In this document: in pieces, positions 18,275 to 28,705 of the stretch
How positions within the stretch are numbered: position 1 is the first letter of the stretch
Layout: each line of letters opens with the position of its first letter
Assembly (NCBI RefSeq): GCF_014770435.1
Contig: NZ_CP061739.1
Span: forward strand, 2,542,001 to 2,606,000
DNA from: Psychrobacter sp. 28M-43
GTDB lineage: Bacteria > Pseudomonadota > Gammaproteobacteria > Pseudomonadales > Moraxellaceae
Length of the DNA: 64,000 bases
Reading direction: 5' to 3'
Translations under genes and position numbers: made by a program
The notes under the pieces: model-generated
Told to the model about the DNA's origin: nothing
What the model saw: the letters and a program-made list of their open reading frames with translations, nothing else
Database searches by the model: none

Positions 18275-19567
18275 CTATAATATTTTCTTTAAAACATTTG
18301 CAAACCGTTGACCCGCACTCCGAAACACGCCTGATACTCGATTGTTTTGAATCGCTTCAGGTTCGCTTTTTTCGCTACGGCGGAATTGCTCACTTTGACT
18401 ATATAGCAATGTGCCAAAAGCTGTCTGATAAGCACGGTCATTCACTTGACTATTTAATAGCTTAAATGACTCATCATTATCAAAATGATTATAAGCGCTG
18501 ATAGCAGGATGGGTGTTTGTTAGTACGACAGGCATTTTTAGTAGCTTTTTGGCAAAGGGTATCATACCTTTAATCGTACTACCGCCGCCAGTCAACACAA
18601 TTCCTTTATCGATATAGCCTATCAAACCTGCTTCGTGTAGTTGACGCGCTACTTCAGTAAATATCTGAACGTAACGAGCTTCAATGATGCGTGCTAGGTT
18701 ATAGATACCAATATTGATTTCGTCACCCGATCCTTGAGGCTTGAATAAAAAGAAGGCGCTTGGATCGACACTATTAACATCAGCTGTACCATGAGACTTC
18801 TTCAGCTTTTCAGCTTCAATCATGGAAATACCAAAATCAGCTGAAATATCCATTGTCACTTCATGACTGCCTGTTGCTATACAGTGTGTAAAAATCAGCT
18901 TATTCTCTTTATAAACACAAATGCTGGTCGTACTGGCACCGATATCAACCAAGCAAACGCCTTGCTGGCGCTCCTCAGTCATCAAACTATACTCAGCGCT
19001 GGTCACTGCATCGAAAACAATATGATCAATGCCGACGTCACAACTTTGTAATAGCTTTTGGATATTCTGACGGCTGGCAACAGGCATCATCATCATGTGG
19101 TACATTACGGTGATATTGTGTGCCATCATCTCGATGACATCATCCACCATAAAATCTTGCTCATCGACATAGATACCTTGCTGACAGCAATGCATCAAAT
19201 AATAATCAGATGATAAATCACGCGATTTTGCATTGGCCAATGCTTGTACCATATCTTTGGCACGTACGACTTCATCTTCTACTTTGACCTCTCCAGCACT
19301 GTTTTTGCTGGATAGCTCAGGGGTCGCAAGCGTTAACCAAACACTGTGCACACGGCAGTTAGCGGTGTCTTCTGCTTCTTGAATGGCTTGCTTAATAGCA
19401 CCTTGCAGACGTTCACGATGCTTTATTTGACCTTGATAAAAATCGCTGTTTTTAACTTGTCCTACGCCCAAAATACGAATGTCTTTTGCAGAGACAACAT
19501 TGCCTATGACGACATATACTGCCGTGGCACTTAGATGGACAACAACCAGATTTTCATTATTTTTCAT
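18275..19567 (-). CDS. ftsA: Cell division protein FtsA
   Basis: Actin-like ATPase tethering FtsZ to the membrane. 430 residues from the ATG at 19567 (a TTG four codons earlier is possible). N-terminal VVVHLSATAVYVVIG is the phosphate-1 region, CLVDIGASTTSICVY near 205 the phosphate-2 motif, and IVLTGGGSTIKGM near 340 the adenosine motif. The last residues (GVFRSAGQRFANVLKKIL) form the amphipathic membrane-targeting helix. Divergent in places from E. coli FtsA (1C subdomain), as expected in this family. Confidence 0.95.
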   Translation of the reverse strand: MKNNENLVVVHLSATAVYVVIGNVVSAKDIRILGVGQVKNSDFYQGQIKHRERLQGAIKQAIQEAEDTANCRVHSVWLTLATPELSSKNSAGEVKVEDEVVRAKDMVQALANAKSRDLSSDYYLMHCCQQGIYVDEQDFMVDDVIEMMAHNITVMYHMMMMPVASRQNIQKLLQSCDVGIDHIVFDAVTSAEYSLMTEERQQGVCLVDIGASTTSICVYKENKLIFTHCIATGSHEVTMDISADFGISMIEAEKLKKSHGTADVNSVDPSAFFLFKPQGSGDEINIGIYNLARIIEARYVQIFTEVARQLHEAGLIGYIDKGIVLTGGGSTIKGMIPFAKKLLKMPVVLTNTHPAISAYNHFDNDESFKLLNSQVNDRAYQTAFGTLLYSQSEQFRRSEKSEPEAIQNNRVSGVFRSAGQRFANVLKKIL

Positions 19568-19731
19568 GGTACCAGACAAATTATCGCTAAATAGAAGAGC
19601 AAGTAATGCTCTTCTATTGAATCATTAAAAAAAGCGTTACTAATACGCTATGATGTTGTACATGTTTTCTTCAAACTAAATAAACCGTATTAGCTCACAT
19701 CGGTTATGTATAGATGTAATGCTTACTTAGG

Positions 19732-20520
19732 CTATTCTGATTCAGCACTCTGTGTCACGTTCCAAGCGATGGTAAAGCCATTTTTGTATCGTAAATCTAC
19801 AGACTGCATGTCATCTCGACGCGTCCTTAACTGATTGCCAAGCAGTTGGCTTAGATTCAGTAGTTTTTGCGCCGTATTTTCATTGTCGACAATCACACGT
19901 AATCCATTGTCAAAGCGGATTAGCCAAGTCATTCTCGGTGACAGAATGATATCTTCGACCTGTATACCAAGCGGTGCATACCAATCATTAACTTGCTGCA
20001 TCTGTTGCATAATAACTGGCGCTTGAGACATCTCACCCTGTAAGGTCGCAAAACGCTCTTGTGTTAAATCTCTACTATCAGCAGGAACAAATACCGCCCC
20101 TTTTGCATCGACCAAACGTTCTGTACCAAAATTGGCAACTGCCTGTTTGGGTAATGCGTTGACGACGATGCCACGTTGCCAATCACGAGAGATACTCACT
20201 TGGTCTACCCAAGCTAAACCCATCGTGATGTCTCGCAATGCTTGCAAATCAGAAGTAAAAAAGCTACTTACTTGTTGTTGTTCCATCACATCTTGTAATG
20301 AGCGATACTGAGCAGCAGACAAACCTTGATTACTGACATAAATATTTGCTGGCGGCGCATCACGCAGCGCTTTGCCGCCCATCATTAATATTAGCACTAG
20401 CAAACCTAAGACAAGTACCATAAATAGATACTTTACCGTTGCCGGTATTTGGATCTTAGATTTTGGGCGACCGGCTTTATCACTCATCAAGTCAGTTACC
20501 TCGTTGACAGTTTGAGCCAT
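19732..20520 (-). CDS. ftsQ: Cell division protein FtsQ
   Basis: 262-residue bitopic membrane protein linking early and late divisome parts through FtsB/FtsL. Cytoplasmic Lys-rich start, one membrane helix at about 28-47 (VKYLFMVLVLGLLVLILMM), then a POTRA domain (VSNQGLSAAQYRSLQDVM) and the FtsQ beta domain. The conserved LVDAKGAVF lies near 136 and DLRYKNGFTIAW at the end. AAAGGTCGTT precedes the ATG. In the standard ddl-ftsQ-ftsA order. Confidence 0.93.
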   Translation of the reverse strand: MAQTVNEVTDLMSDKAGRPKSKIQIPATVKYLFMVLVLGLLVLILMMGGKALRDAPPANIYVSNQGLSAAQYRSLQDVMEQQQVSSFFTSDLQALRDITMGLAWVDQVSISRDWQRGIVVNALPKQAVANFGTERLVDAKGAVFVPADSRDLTQERFATLQGEMSQAPVIMQQMQQVNDWYAPLGIQVEDIILSPRMTWLIRFDNGLRVIVDNENTAQKLLNLSQLLGNQLRTRRDDMQSVDLRYKNGFTIAWNVTQSAESE

Positions 20521-20897
20521 AACGACCTTTGTCCCTATATTTGCATAAAACTGATCATGCTATTTATTGATATAAATCTGCGTATTTTTGGCAGAAGCTT
20601 ATTAAGTCGATATGTTATCAAATTTTATTAAAAATATAGCTTATATACAGCGATTAGGCTCATTTAAACGTAACATTTTTCTTAAATTATGAATAAGTGA
20701 TCAGTTGTATTCACAAAACAACATAAATATCACCGAAATAGACCTATTCTTACAATATTAACGTATTTTATGGTTAAACAATAGCCAAACACCAACTAGC
20801 AGCAGCGAATTTACACAAGTTTACATGAAGCTGTGGTATAGCAGCTCTAGTGACACAAAGAGTCGTCACTATCTGCTCAATTTGGTTGATTTAACAG
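20521..20897. other. ddl-ftsQ intergenic region
   Basis: 377 bp, unusually wide for a site where ddl and ftsQ often overlap. AT-rich, with no ORF I would defend and no terminator hairpin. An internal promoter for ftsQAZ is likely by position only. Confidence 0.35.
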
Positions 20898-21899
20898 TTA
20901 TAGCGTTTGTGCCAAAATATGCCAACATAGTGCATCAAAATCTAGTCCGCGAGCTTTGGCCGCCATTGGAACCAAACTATGACTGGTCATACCTGGTACG
21001 GTATTAATTTCAAGCAACCAAAAATTGCCTGCTTCGTCTTGCATGGCATCGATACGTCCCCACCCTTTTGCATCTACTGCACGAAATGCTGCAAGGCTTA
21101 AATCTTGCAAGTGCTTTTCATCAGCAGCGCTCAATCCACAGGGGATATAGTAACTGGTATCGTTACGATTATATTTGGCTTCAAAATCATAGAAATTAGT
21201 GATATCAGCTGGTTCGAGACGAATAACTGGATAGGCTTCGTCATCGATAATTACAATCGTAAATTCGCGACCTGTAATCCAGCGCTCAGCCATCACCGCA
21301 TCACCACATTCCACTGCAGTTGCATAAGCGGCAGGCAGCTCATCAAGATGATTGACCTTAGTCATGCCAATACTTGAACCTTCATGAACTGGTTTAATTA
21401 TAAGTGGAAGACCTAACATATTAACCACTTGCTGCCAGTCAGTATCAGCTGTCAATAATGAAAATGGTGCAGTTGAAAGGCCGCAACCTTGCCACAATTG
21501 CTTGGTACGTACTTTGTCCATACCTAGTGCAGAAGCTAGAATACCTGAGCCTGTTTGCGGTATGTCAAACCACTGTAATACGCCTTGCAACAAGCCATCT
21601 TCGCCGCCACGACCATGTAACACATTAAACACGCGGTCGAATTTGCGTAGCTCAGTGATGTCTTGGTGCTTTGGATCAAAATGAGTGGCATCAACGCCTT
21701 GGTTTTGGAGCGCTTGCAATACTGCCGCACCACTGTCCAAAGACACGCTACGCTCATTGCTACTGCCACCATAAATAACGGCTACTTTGCCAAATTGACT
21801 GGCATCTTTTGCATGAGTCGTCGTGTCTAAAGATGTATCGTTGATAGCTGCATTTTGAGTGCTATTATTGTCTTTATTGTCTTTATTGTCAGTTGTCAT
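20898..21899 (-). CDS. ddl: D-alanine--D-alanine ligase
   Basis: ATP-grasp ligase making D-Ala-D-Ala for the peptidoglycan stem peptide. 333 residues from the ATG at 21899, which has GGGA at proper distance; an ATG nine bases earlier has none. The first ~35 residues (NKDNKDNNSTQN and on) are an unusual Asp/Asn/Thr-rich tail before the conserved VAVIYGGSSNERSVSLDSG. LHGRGGEDG near 97, IIKPVHEGSSIGM near 165 and the metal/ATP site LLEINTVPGMT near 300 are present. Placed after murC as in ddlB loci. Confidence 0.96.
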   Translation of the reverse strand: MTTDNKDNKDNNSTQNAAINDTSLDTTTHAKDASQFGKVAVIYGGSSNERSVSLDSGAAVLQALQNQGVDATHFDPKHQDITELRKFDRVFNVLHGRGGEDGLLQGVLQWFDIPQTGSGILASALGMDKVRTKQLWQGCGLSTAPFSLLTADTDWQQVVNMLGLPLIIKPVHEGSSIGMTKVNHLDELPAAYATAVECGDAVMAERWITGREFTIVIIDDEAYPVIRLEPADITNFYDFEAKYNRNDTSYYIPCGLSAADEKHLQDLSLAAFRAVDAKGWGRIDAMQDEAGNFWLLEINTVPGMTSHSLVPMAAKARGLDFDALCWHILAQTL

Positions 21900-21922
21900 G
21901 AGGATCATCCCTAAATTTTAGC

Positions 21923-23362
21923 TTACTTAATATAAAGGTTATTGGCAGCCAAATCGATAGCAATTTGCCCAACATTACCAGCGCCTTGGGTAATCAGCAT
22001 ATCGTTGGCTTTTAACAAACGCTGCATAACAGGGGCTAGATTGTCTTTATCAATAATAGTCGGTTCAACTTCACCGCGCAAACGGATACTGCGCGCTAGT
22101 GACTTGGTATCAGCGCCCGTAATCGGGTTCTCACCTGCTGAATAAACATCTAATAATAATAGCTCATCAACGCTCGATAGCACTTCTACAAAATCATCGT
22201 AGCAATCACGGGTACGGCTATAACGATGCGGCTGAAATAGCATCACTAAACGACGATCAGGGAAGCTTTGGCGAGCGGCTTTGATGGTCGCATCAACTTC
22301 TTTTGGATGATGACCATAATCATCAATCAATAAGACATTGCCATCATCGATATCGACAGAGGCATGCTGCTCAAAACGACGACCCACGCCTTCAAATTTC
22401 TGCAAGGCACGCTCAATCGCTGCATCATCAACGCCTTCATCGGTCGCCATCGTGATGGCAGCAAGCGCGTTATAGACGTTATGTGTACCAGGAATGTTCA
22501 ACGTCAGGCGTAACGGCTCACGGTCACGGCGCAATACGGTAAAGTGTGTCTTGGTTCCTTCCGTTACCAAGTCTACAGCTTGTACGTCATTGAACGGCTC
22601 AAGACCAAAGGTCAATACTGGACGACCGATATCATCGATCATTGCATACAACTCAGGATCGTCACCGCAGACCACTGCCAAACCGTAGAACGGCATGTTT
22701 TGTAGAAACTGGATATAAGCGGCTTTTAATTTATCAAAGCTGTTTTCGTAGGTTTCCATATGGTCTTGGTCGATGTTGGTCACAATCGCGGCCATCGGAT
22801 GCAATGACAAGAATGACGCATCAGACTCATCAGCCTCTGCTACCAAGAAACGGCTGCTACCCAATGCCGCGTTTTTGCCTGACGCATTTAACTTACCGCC
22901 GATAACATAAGTAGGATCTAGCTGCCCTTCTGCCATCATTGTGGTTAGTAAACTCGTCGTTGTCGTTTTGCCATGCGCGCCAGCAACTGCGATACCATGA
23001 CGATAGCGCATTAGTTCACCAAGCATATCGGCGCGGCGTACTACTGGCAGACGAGCTTCAAGCGCCGCTTTTACCTCAGGGTTGCTACGATCAATCGCTG
23101 ATGAGACAACGATAACGTCAGCATTGGCAATGTTTTTGGAGTCATGGCCAATCGATATCTCAATACCAATCTGCTGTAAACGCTTAGTCACTAAGCTTTC
23201 TGCGATGTCAGAACCGCTGACCTGATAGCCTTGATTGTTCATAACCTCAGCGATACCGCACATGCCTGAGCCACCAATACCGATGAAATGCAAATGCTGA
23301 ATGCGGCGCATTTCTGGTATTTCAATCAAACGCTTAGGTAGAGCTTTCGCAGAGGTAGGCAT
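21923..23362 (-). CDS. murC: UDP-N-acetylmuramate--L-alanine ligase
   Basis: Adds the first amino acid to UDP-MurNAc. Full length at 479 residues. N-terminal Rossmann motif IHFIGIGG-type ([17 protein letters not shown] near 24), P-loop [14 protein letters not shown] near 116, [10 protein letters not shown] near 175, [10 protein letters not shown] near 345 and FQPHRYSRT near 375. AGAGAGATCCTT precedes the ATG. 66 bp after murG. Confidence 0.98.
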   Translation of the reverse strand: MPTSAKALPKRLIEIPEMRRIQHLHFIGIGGSGMCGIAEVMNNQGYQVSGSDIAESLVTKRLQQIGIEISIGHDSKNIANADVIVVSSAIDRSNPEVKAALEARLPVVRRADMLGELMRYRHGIAVAGAHGKTTTTSLLTTMMAEGQLDPTYVIGGKLNASGKNAALGSSRFLVAEADESDASFLSLHPMAAIVTNIDQDHMETYENSFDKLKAAYIQFLQNMPFYGLAVVCGDDPELYAMIDDIGRPVLTFGLEPFNDVQAVDLVTEGTKTHFTVLRRDREPLRLTLNIPGTHNVYNALAAITMATDEGVDDAAIERALQKFEGVGRRFEQHASVDIDDGNVLLIDDYGHHPKEVDATIKAARQSFPDRRLVMLFQPHRYSRTRDCYDDFVEVLSSVDELLLLDVYSAGENPITGADTKSLARSIRLRGEVEPTIIDKDNLAPVMQRLLKANDMLITQGAGNVGQIAIDLAANNLYIK

Positions 23363-23428
23363 AAGGATCTCTCTTTATTAAAGGTCAATAAAATTTAGTA
23401 AATTCAAATAAGGGGTATAAACGACAGA

Positions 23429-24514
23429 CTATAGCGCTTGCCAAATGATGTCGGCAACTTGCTTACTCGCACTACGGTTGGCCAATGCATGGCCTTTTTT
23501 TGCCATGGCTAAGCATTTCTCTCGATTGAGTAAGCCAAGCTCATCACTGAGACTTTTGGCAGTTAGCTCTGACTGTGGCAATAAAACTGCAGCATCATGG
23601 GAGGTCAACGTGCGTGCATTAGCCGTCTGATGATCATCCACTGCATGCGGTAGTGGTACAAAAATAGCGGCTATTCCGACATTTTGAATTTCGGTCACGG
23701 TCAATGCACCTGCGCGGCAAACGATGATATCTGCCCAGTTATAAGCTGCAGCCATATCATCAATAAAAGGCTGTACAGTAAACCGATGGTTGTTTAGATT
23801 TTGCTCGCTATAAGCCGCTTGCGTGGCTGCTTCATTGTTGCGTCCACACTGGTGTAGGACTTCAAATGGTTGATCTAGTAATGCTAACGCTTTTGGTACT
23901 GTATCATTTAATATCTGAGCGCCAAGTGAACCGCCGACTACCAACAGTTTAAGCGGTGAACTATCATTTACATCGTAGCGTACCGTTGGCTCTGCGACAC
24001 CAGTGATGGCATTACGCACAGGATTGCCCACTGTCTCAAGCTTGGCATCTTGCTGACTATTAGCAAAGGTATTCTCGAACGCTTGTAACGTTTTGGTCGA
24101 CAGTTTAGATAGGTAGCGGTTGCTCATGCCAGCGATGGCATTTTGCTCATGGATGATCAAAGGCGTATTAGTCATGCGCGCAGCGATACCGCCAGGTGCA
24201 GTGACATAACCACCGAACCCAACGACCACATCGATCTGATTACTACGAATCACTTTCACGGCAGCCATCGTTGCTGATAGCAGAGTCATTGGTAGCTTCA
24301 ATAATCGACCAATGCCTTTACCACGAAGCCCTTGCATATTAATAGCATGAAAAGGATAACCTGTTGGCTCAACCAACCCATTTTCCATACCGTTTGGCGT
24401 TCCTAACCAATGAATCACCGCACCGCGCTGGGTCAACTCGTCGCTCACTGCAAGCGCTGGAAAAACATGCCCGCCCGTACCAGCTGCCATCATCAATATA
24501 TGCGGTGTTTTCAT
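23429..24514 (-). CDS. murG: Lipid II synthase MurG
   Basis: UDP-GlcNAc:undecaprenyl-PP-MurNAc-pentapeptide GlcNAc transferase (GT28), peripheral on the inner membrane face. 361 residues. Glycine-rich loops MMAAGTGGHVFPALA (about 8) and VVGGSLGAQILND (about 190), HEQNAIAGMSNR near 120, CRAGALTVTEI near 260. Heads the cluster. In many gammaproteobacteria ftsW and murD sit just upstream; here that place is taken by gshB and pyrE. Confidence 0.97.
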   Translation of the reverse strand: MKTPHILMMAAGTGGHVFPALAVSDELTQRGAVIHWLGTPNGMENGLVEPTGYPFHAINMQGLRGKGIGRLLKLPMTLLSATMAAVKVIRSNQIDVVVGFGGYVTAPGGIAARMTNTPLIIHEQNAIAGMSNRYLSKLSTKTLQAFENTFANSQQDAKLETVGNPVRNAITGVAEPTVRYDVNDSSPLKLLVVGGSLGAQILNDTVPKALALLDQPFEVLHQCGRNNEAATQAAYSEQNLNNHRFTVQPFIDDMAAAYNWADIIVCRAGALTVTEIQNVGIAAIFVPLPHAVDDHQTANARTLTSHDAAVLLPQSELTAKSLSDELGLLNREKCLAMAKKGHALANRSASKQVADIIWQAL

Positions 24515-24810
24515 GAACGCCTGCCTATCTTTACTTTATTTATATGAAGGGTTTATCTCACTGCTGCAGTGGCAATTATGAAAAATAATGACCTAGCCAA
24601 AGCCCGCATAGTATAGAGGAAATCATTGTCTTATATACAGTATTTTATGCAGTAGAAATAACAAAAATCCAAGCCATGATCGGTCACAGCTTGGCGTCGT
24701 GTAATGCTAATAAACGGTAAGAAAACCCAATGACTAACAATACCTCAAAATATGGGTTTTACGTAGTCAAAATATTCCTGAACTCAAAACTTTCCTGAAC
24801 ATAGCTAAAG

Positions 24811-25782
24811 CTATGCAGTAAATTTATTCTCAATCGCCATGATAAAATCGGTCGCGATATCTGTACCGCATTGATCATCAATCTCACGTACGCATGTTGG
24901 GCTAGTAACGTTAATCTCAGTGATACGTCCACCGATCAAGTCTAGACCAACGAACATTAGGCCTTTTTCTTTGACGATTGGGGCCACAACTTCTGCTACT
25001 TGGCGTTCGATATCAGTCAATGGCATAGCAACACCGCTACCACCAGCTGCTAAATTACCACGGGTCTCGCCTTTGGTTGGAATACGAGCCAAACTATAAT
25101 CTACTACGACACCATCGACGATTAACACGCGCTTGTCGCCCTCTTTGATTTCTGGCAAATAACGCTGCGCCATGATAGGCAAAGTTTCAAGCTCAGTCAG
25201 CACCTCTAACGTCACTCCGATGTTTGGGCTATCAGCAGTCAAACGGAAGATACCAGTGCCGCCCATACCATCTAGTGGCTTGACGATTACATCCTGCTGT
25301 TCAGCAATGAACTTACGAATGTGTGCTTGTTTGCTAGTCACAATCGTTGGACTCATATAATCGCTAAACCATGTCGCAAATAACTTTTCATTGCAGTCGC
25401 GAATCGCTTGCGGATCATTGACTACGAGCACGCCTGCTGCTTTGGCATGGTCAAGCATATAAGTGGCATAAATAAAGCGCATATCAAACGGCGGATCTTT
25501 GCGCATCAAAATTACGTCATAGTCGCCGACTGGCCCTGTGCTTTTATCACCCAATGTATAGAAATCTGCAGGATCACGCTTTACTGTAAGCGGCTGCGTA
25601 TCAACCATCAACTGACCACGGTCCAACCACAGGTCATGAATCTGACAATAACCTAGCTGATGGCCACGGTCTTGAGCGGCCCACATCATAGCGAGACTGG
25701 TGTCTTTTTTATAATTGACCCGCTCGATAGGATCCATAATAACGAGTATTTTTAGCGATTTTTCTTGTTTTTGTTGGCTCAT
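24811..25782 (-). CDS. gshB: Glutathione synthetase
   Basis: ATP-grasp ligase joining gamma-Glu-Cys and Gly. 323 residues from the ATG at 25782 (GTGAG seven bases upstream); a GTG four codons earlier is possible. VIMDPIERVNYKKDTSLAMM at the start, MRKDPPFDMRFIYATYML near 100, KPLDGMGGTGIFR near 200 (ATP-binding loop) and LDLIGGRITEINVTSPTC near 285 (metal site). Cytoplasmic. Confidence 0.97.
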   Translation of the reverse strand: MSQQKQEKSLKILVIMDPIERVNYKKDTSLAMMWAAQDRGHQLGYCQIHDLWLDRGQLMVDTQPLTVKRDPADFYTLGDKSTGPVGDYDVILMRKDPPFDMRFIYATYMLDHAKAAGVLVVNDPQAIRDCNEKLFATWFSDYMSPTIVTSKQAHIRKFIAEQQDVIVKPLDGMGGTGIFRLTADSPNIGVTLEVLTELETLPIMAQRYLPEIKEGDKRVLIVDGVVVDYSLARIPTKGETRGNLAAGGSGVAMPLTDIERQVAEVVAPIVKEKGLMFVGLDLIGGRITEINVTSPTCVREIDDQCGTDIATDFIMAIENKFTA

Positions 25783-25847
25783 GATAAGACTCACTTACGT
25801 TATATTGTTGATATGAAACAAACTTATTAAACAACATCAGTGCCCAA

Positions 25848-26564
25848 CTATACGCCGTACTGCTCACGGTAGTGTTGCATTTTGGCTAACTGGGTCGCGC
25901 CTTTATGCTGGCCGTTTTGTGCACCATGGTCATCGGCCAAATAACTGATCAAATCATCAATATCAACCAATGCACGTACGGGCACTTCTAGTGTCGCGGC
26001 AAGCTCTTGAATAGCAGAGTGCTCTGCTTGACCTTTTTCTTTACGATCAAGTGCGACGAGAATACCAGCAACGCTTGCGCCTGCTTGCTCTAAAATCTCG
26101 ACCACTTCGCGCATGGCTGTACCCGCTGTGATGACATCGTCAAGCACCCAAACGGCCTTGCCACTTACGTCAGCACCGACCAAATTGCCGCCTTCGCCGT
26201 GAGTTTTGGCTTCTTTACGGTTATAGCCCCATTTGGCATTAATGCCATGATGTAGCCATAACGCTTGCGCTGTCGCTGCGACAAAAGGAATACCTTTATA
26301 AGCCGCACCAAAGATGACCAGCTCTTGCGCATCAGCACCATCATTTGCTGCACTCATTTGTTCAGCCAAGGCATCTGCATAACCACGTGCTAGTAACGAC
26401 AACATCTCACCAGTCGCAAGCAAGCCTGCATTAAAAAAGTATGGACTGATACGACCAGACTTTAGGACAAACTCACCAAACTTAAGCACTTGGTTGTCTA
26501 GAGCCAGTTGAATAAATTGATGAGATGAAAACGTAGGGTCTTGAGGGCGTGTTACATGAGACAT
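25848..26564 (-). CDS. pyrE: Orotate phosphoribosyltransferase
   Basis: Makes OMP from orotate and PRPP in pyrimidine synthesis. 238 residues from the ATG at 26564 (AGGAATGTCATA upstream); the frame runs 25 codons further without support. FGEFVLKSGRISPYFFNAG near 28, FGAAYKGIPF near 85, KWGYNRKEAKTHGEGG near 110, and the PRPP loop VWVLDDVITAGTAM near 142. An insert of ~20 residues near 200-220 (DLISYLADDHGAQNGQHKG) is slightly longer than usual. Confidence 0.96.
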   Translation of the reverse strand: MSHVTRPQDPTFSSHQFIQLALDNQVLKFGEFVLKSGRISPYFFNAGLLATGEMLSLLARGYADALAEQMSAANDGADAQELVIFGAAYKGIPFVAATAQALWLHHGINAKWGYNRKEAKTHGEGGNLVGADVSGKAVWVLDDVITAGTAMREVVEILEQAGASVAGILVALDRKEKGQAEHSAIQELAATLEVPVRALVDIDDLISYLADDHGAQNGQHKGATQLAKMQHYREQYGV

Positions 26565-26626
26565 TATGACATTCCTATCAGCAAAAAGAGGGGACAAAAA
26601 ATTTGCATTATTGTACGCATTATTGA

Positions 26627-27661
26627 TCAGCTTGACCAACCATTGATCTCATAATCCTGCATATTGGCATAGCGAGTCAGCAAACCACTACGCGATGAGA
26701 TATTAAAATAGCTTTGTCCATCTGCTCGGACTTGTATCTCCCAACCCAAATGATAAGCGGCAACAATAATATGACCAGCAAATAGTCGAATCTGACGATA
26801 TGCGTGGCGCTGTGACGGCTCACAAATGATCTGACTGAGCAAATAGCTACGCATATGCTGACATATTTCTGCGGCGCTATAACTATGATTGATACTCTTA
26901 CGGGTACTACATTGCTTCAGCACATGGACGGCCACACTACATGCCATGATATCCGTGGCCAAACTGCCCTCGCCTGTTTCAAACTGCTGCGGTTGTAGTA
27001 TCACTTGCCAATCGTCGGCATACAGACTATTGAGCAGCTCATCAGGATTATAACGTTTGGTCAATGCGCGCATAGATGATGCAGAATTTTGAGCTTTGCT
27101 GTCATTATTTGAGTCATTATCTGAATCGTTGTTTGACTCAACCCCTGTAGCGCTATCAGTCGGCAAAAACCCATAACGGTTCAGTTTTGGATAAGCCCGA
27201 ATTGCCTGTTGAATATCCGACATGTCTAACAATGTCATATCCGATAATGTCGGTATTAGTGGCTGCTCACTATGATTCTGATAAAAGCTATCCGGCAATT
27301 CGATAAGCTGTGCCGCATTCAGCAACGATAAATGCTCAGCCAGTGCTTCTGAAGCAATCAGCGACCACTTCGATAAGCTGTCTGCATTGGGCTGATAGAA
27401 CCGAGTCGAGTTACCATAAAGCCTGCGCAGTTGACCATTTAGGCGACGAGCAGGCTCAGGTATATCACTTAATGGTCTGGCAGGATCAAGAGGAGACTGT
27501 TTGGGATCAAAGTTAGGATGTACGATCGCAGGTTGCTGTGAATCAGCTAATATAGACGATTGCTCAGCCTTTTTTTGGACGTGACCTTCTGCCAGCTGCC
27601 CACCTTCTGTTGCCAGATTAGCATGGGATAAACGGTCATCAGAAGTAGAAGGCTGGGACAT
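26627..27661 (-). CDS. Protein of unknown function, pyrE-linked
   Basis: 344 residues; not recognised. No signal peptide or membrane helix. Residues 1-70 are polar and Pro/Gln/Ser-rich; about 75-165 are helical (LNGQLRRLYGNSTRF, LSKWSLIASEALAEHLSLL); about 170-195 form a Asn/Asp/Ser linker (NNDSDNDSNNDSKAQNS). The last 140 residues look folded, with alternating hydrophobic and charged helices ending in QSYFNISSRSGLLTRYANMQ. GGAG precedes the ATG. It sits 62 bp before pyrE on the same strand and could be cotranscribed. Confidence 0.55.
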   Translation of the reverse strand: MSQPSTSDDRLSHANLATEGGQLAEGHVQKKAEQSSILADSQQPAIVHPNFDPKQSPLDPARPLSDIPEPARRLNGQLRRLYGNSTRFYQPNADSLSKWSLIASEALAEHLSLLNAAQLIELPDSFYQNHSEQPLIPTLSDMTLLDMSDIQQAIRAYPKLNRYGFLPTDSATGVESNNDSDNDSNNDSKAQNSASSMRALTKRYNPDELLNSLYADDWQVILQPQQFETGEGSLATDIMACSVAVHVLKQCSTRKSINHSYSAAEICQHMRSYLLSQIICEPSQRHAYRQIRLFAGHIIVAAYHLGWEIQVRADGQSYFNISSRSGLLTRYANMQDYEINGWSS

Positions 27662-27741
27662 GAAATCTCCATAGACTGTAAAATAAATAAGAACGATTAC
27701 ACCAAGGGCTATTTTACTCTTTAGGGCTCAACTCTAAAGGC

Positions 27742-28581
27742 TTACTCTTGATGATTCAAAATATCACGGTAACCTGTCTGCCAGTCAGCATAATCAAGCC
27801 AAGCTAACGGAATGTTGCTGTGCAAGCGTTTTCCTGTCACTGAGGTTTTTGTATTATCAATAGTAGGAGGTGTCTCGCCAACCTGCTCACTAAGCCAAAC
27901 CCCTAGCTCAAACGTAGTAACAGGTCGATAGTCCGTCGCTAGATAGACAGGCTTTGGTACTTTTATCGTCAACACTTTGGCGAGGATATTGACCAAGTCG
28001 CGATCCATAATACGGTTGCTCCAATGCTCAACTGGCACTGGTTCTTTATTTTGCTCACGAGCCTTGCGTAGTCGCATTAAGCGCTCGCGACCGTAGATAC
28101 CACTGGGGCGAATAATAATGGCTTTATCACCAAAGCCTTGTTGCAGTGCTTGTTCTGCTTGCAATATGAATTTCGAGGCTTCACGCGCAGGCGTAACAGG
28201 TGCAGTATGCTCATCAATCCACTCACCATTGTCTTGACCATAGACACCAGTAGAAGAAATGAATACCACACGTTCAAGTTTAATAAGCTGTGGAGCAAGC
28301 GTTGCTAAATGCTGACTAATCGCTAGATAACTGTCGTGATAACCGCTGGTCGAGTACTCGTCAGGGGTGACGATAATCGCAATATGAGTAAATGCTTGTA
28401 GCTGCTCAGCCCTCAAAGTCAACGCATCAGCCTGTAAGAAATCTGCACTATCTATCAAATCATAATGGTGGCGCTCACTACGAGCAAGCCCAGTCACACA
28501 ATAGCCATCTTGGGCAAGTTTATTGGTCACTGGTAGGCCGATATCACCTTGTCCAATAATTAGTAAATTTCGCGTACTCAT
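27742..28581 (-). CDS. NAD(P)-dependent epimerase/dehydratase-like protein (YeeZ type)
   Basis: 279 residues of the extended short-chain dehydrogenase family. The nucleotide-binding loop is LLIIGQGDIGLPVTNKLAQDG near 7; VVFISSTGVYGQDNGEWIDE near 105 holds the Ser/Tyr pair; IIIRPSGIYGRERL follows near 155. This layout is that of YeeZ-like proteins, whose substrate is unknown. AAGGAAAACATGCTTT precedes the start. Confidence 0.8.
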   Translation of the reverse strand: MSTRNLLIIGQGDIGLPVTNKLAQDGYCVTGLARSERHHYDLIDSADFLQADALTLRAEQLQAFTHIAIIVTPDEYSTSGYHDSYLAISQHLATLAPQLIKLERVVFISSTGVYGQDNGEWIDEHTAPVTPAREASKFILQAEQALQQGFGDKAIIIRPSGIYGRERLMRLRKAREQNKEPVPVEHWSNRIMDRDLVNILAKVLTIKVPKPVYLATDYRPVTTFELGVWLSEQVGETPPTIDNTKTSVTGKRLHSNIPLAWLDYADWQTGYRDILNHQE

Positions 28582-28705
28582 AAAGCATGTTTTCCTTTAT
28601 ACAACTTCCTTTATACAACTATGACAGCGCTTAGAAGCCATTTTTTTAAATTAATACCTAAATCAACGGCTAACTCAGTGTCTAAACCAATATCTAAATC
28701 AGTGC

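Noticed and set aside
24665..24700. Inverted repeat CCAAGC/GCTTGG downstream of gshB
   Set aside because: Short stem and no T tract on either strand; not a supported terminator.
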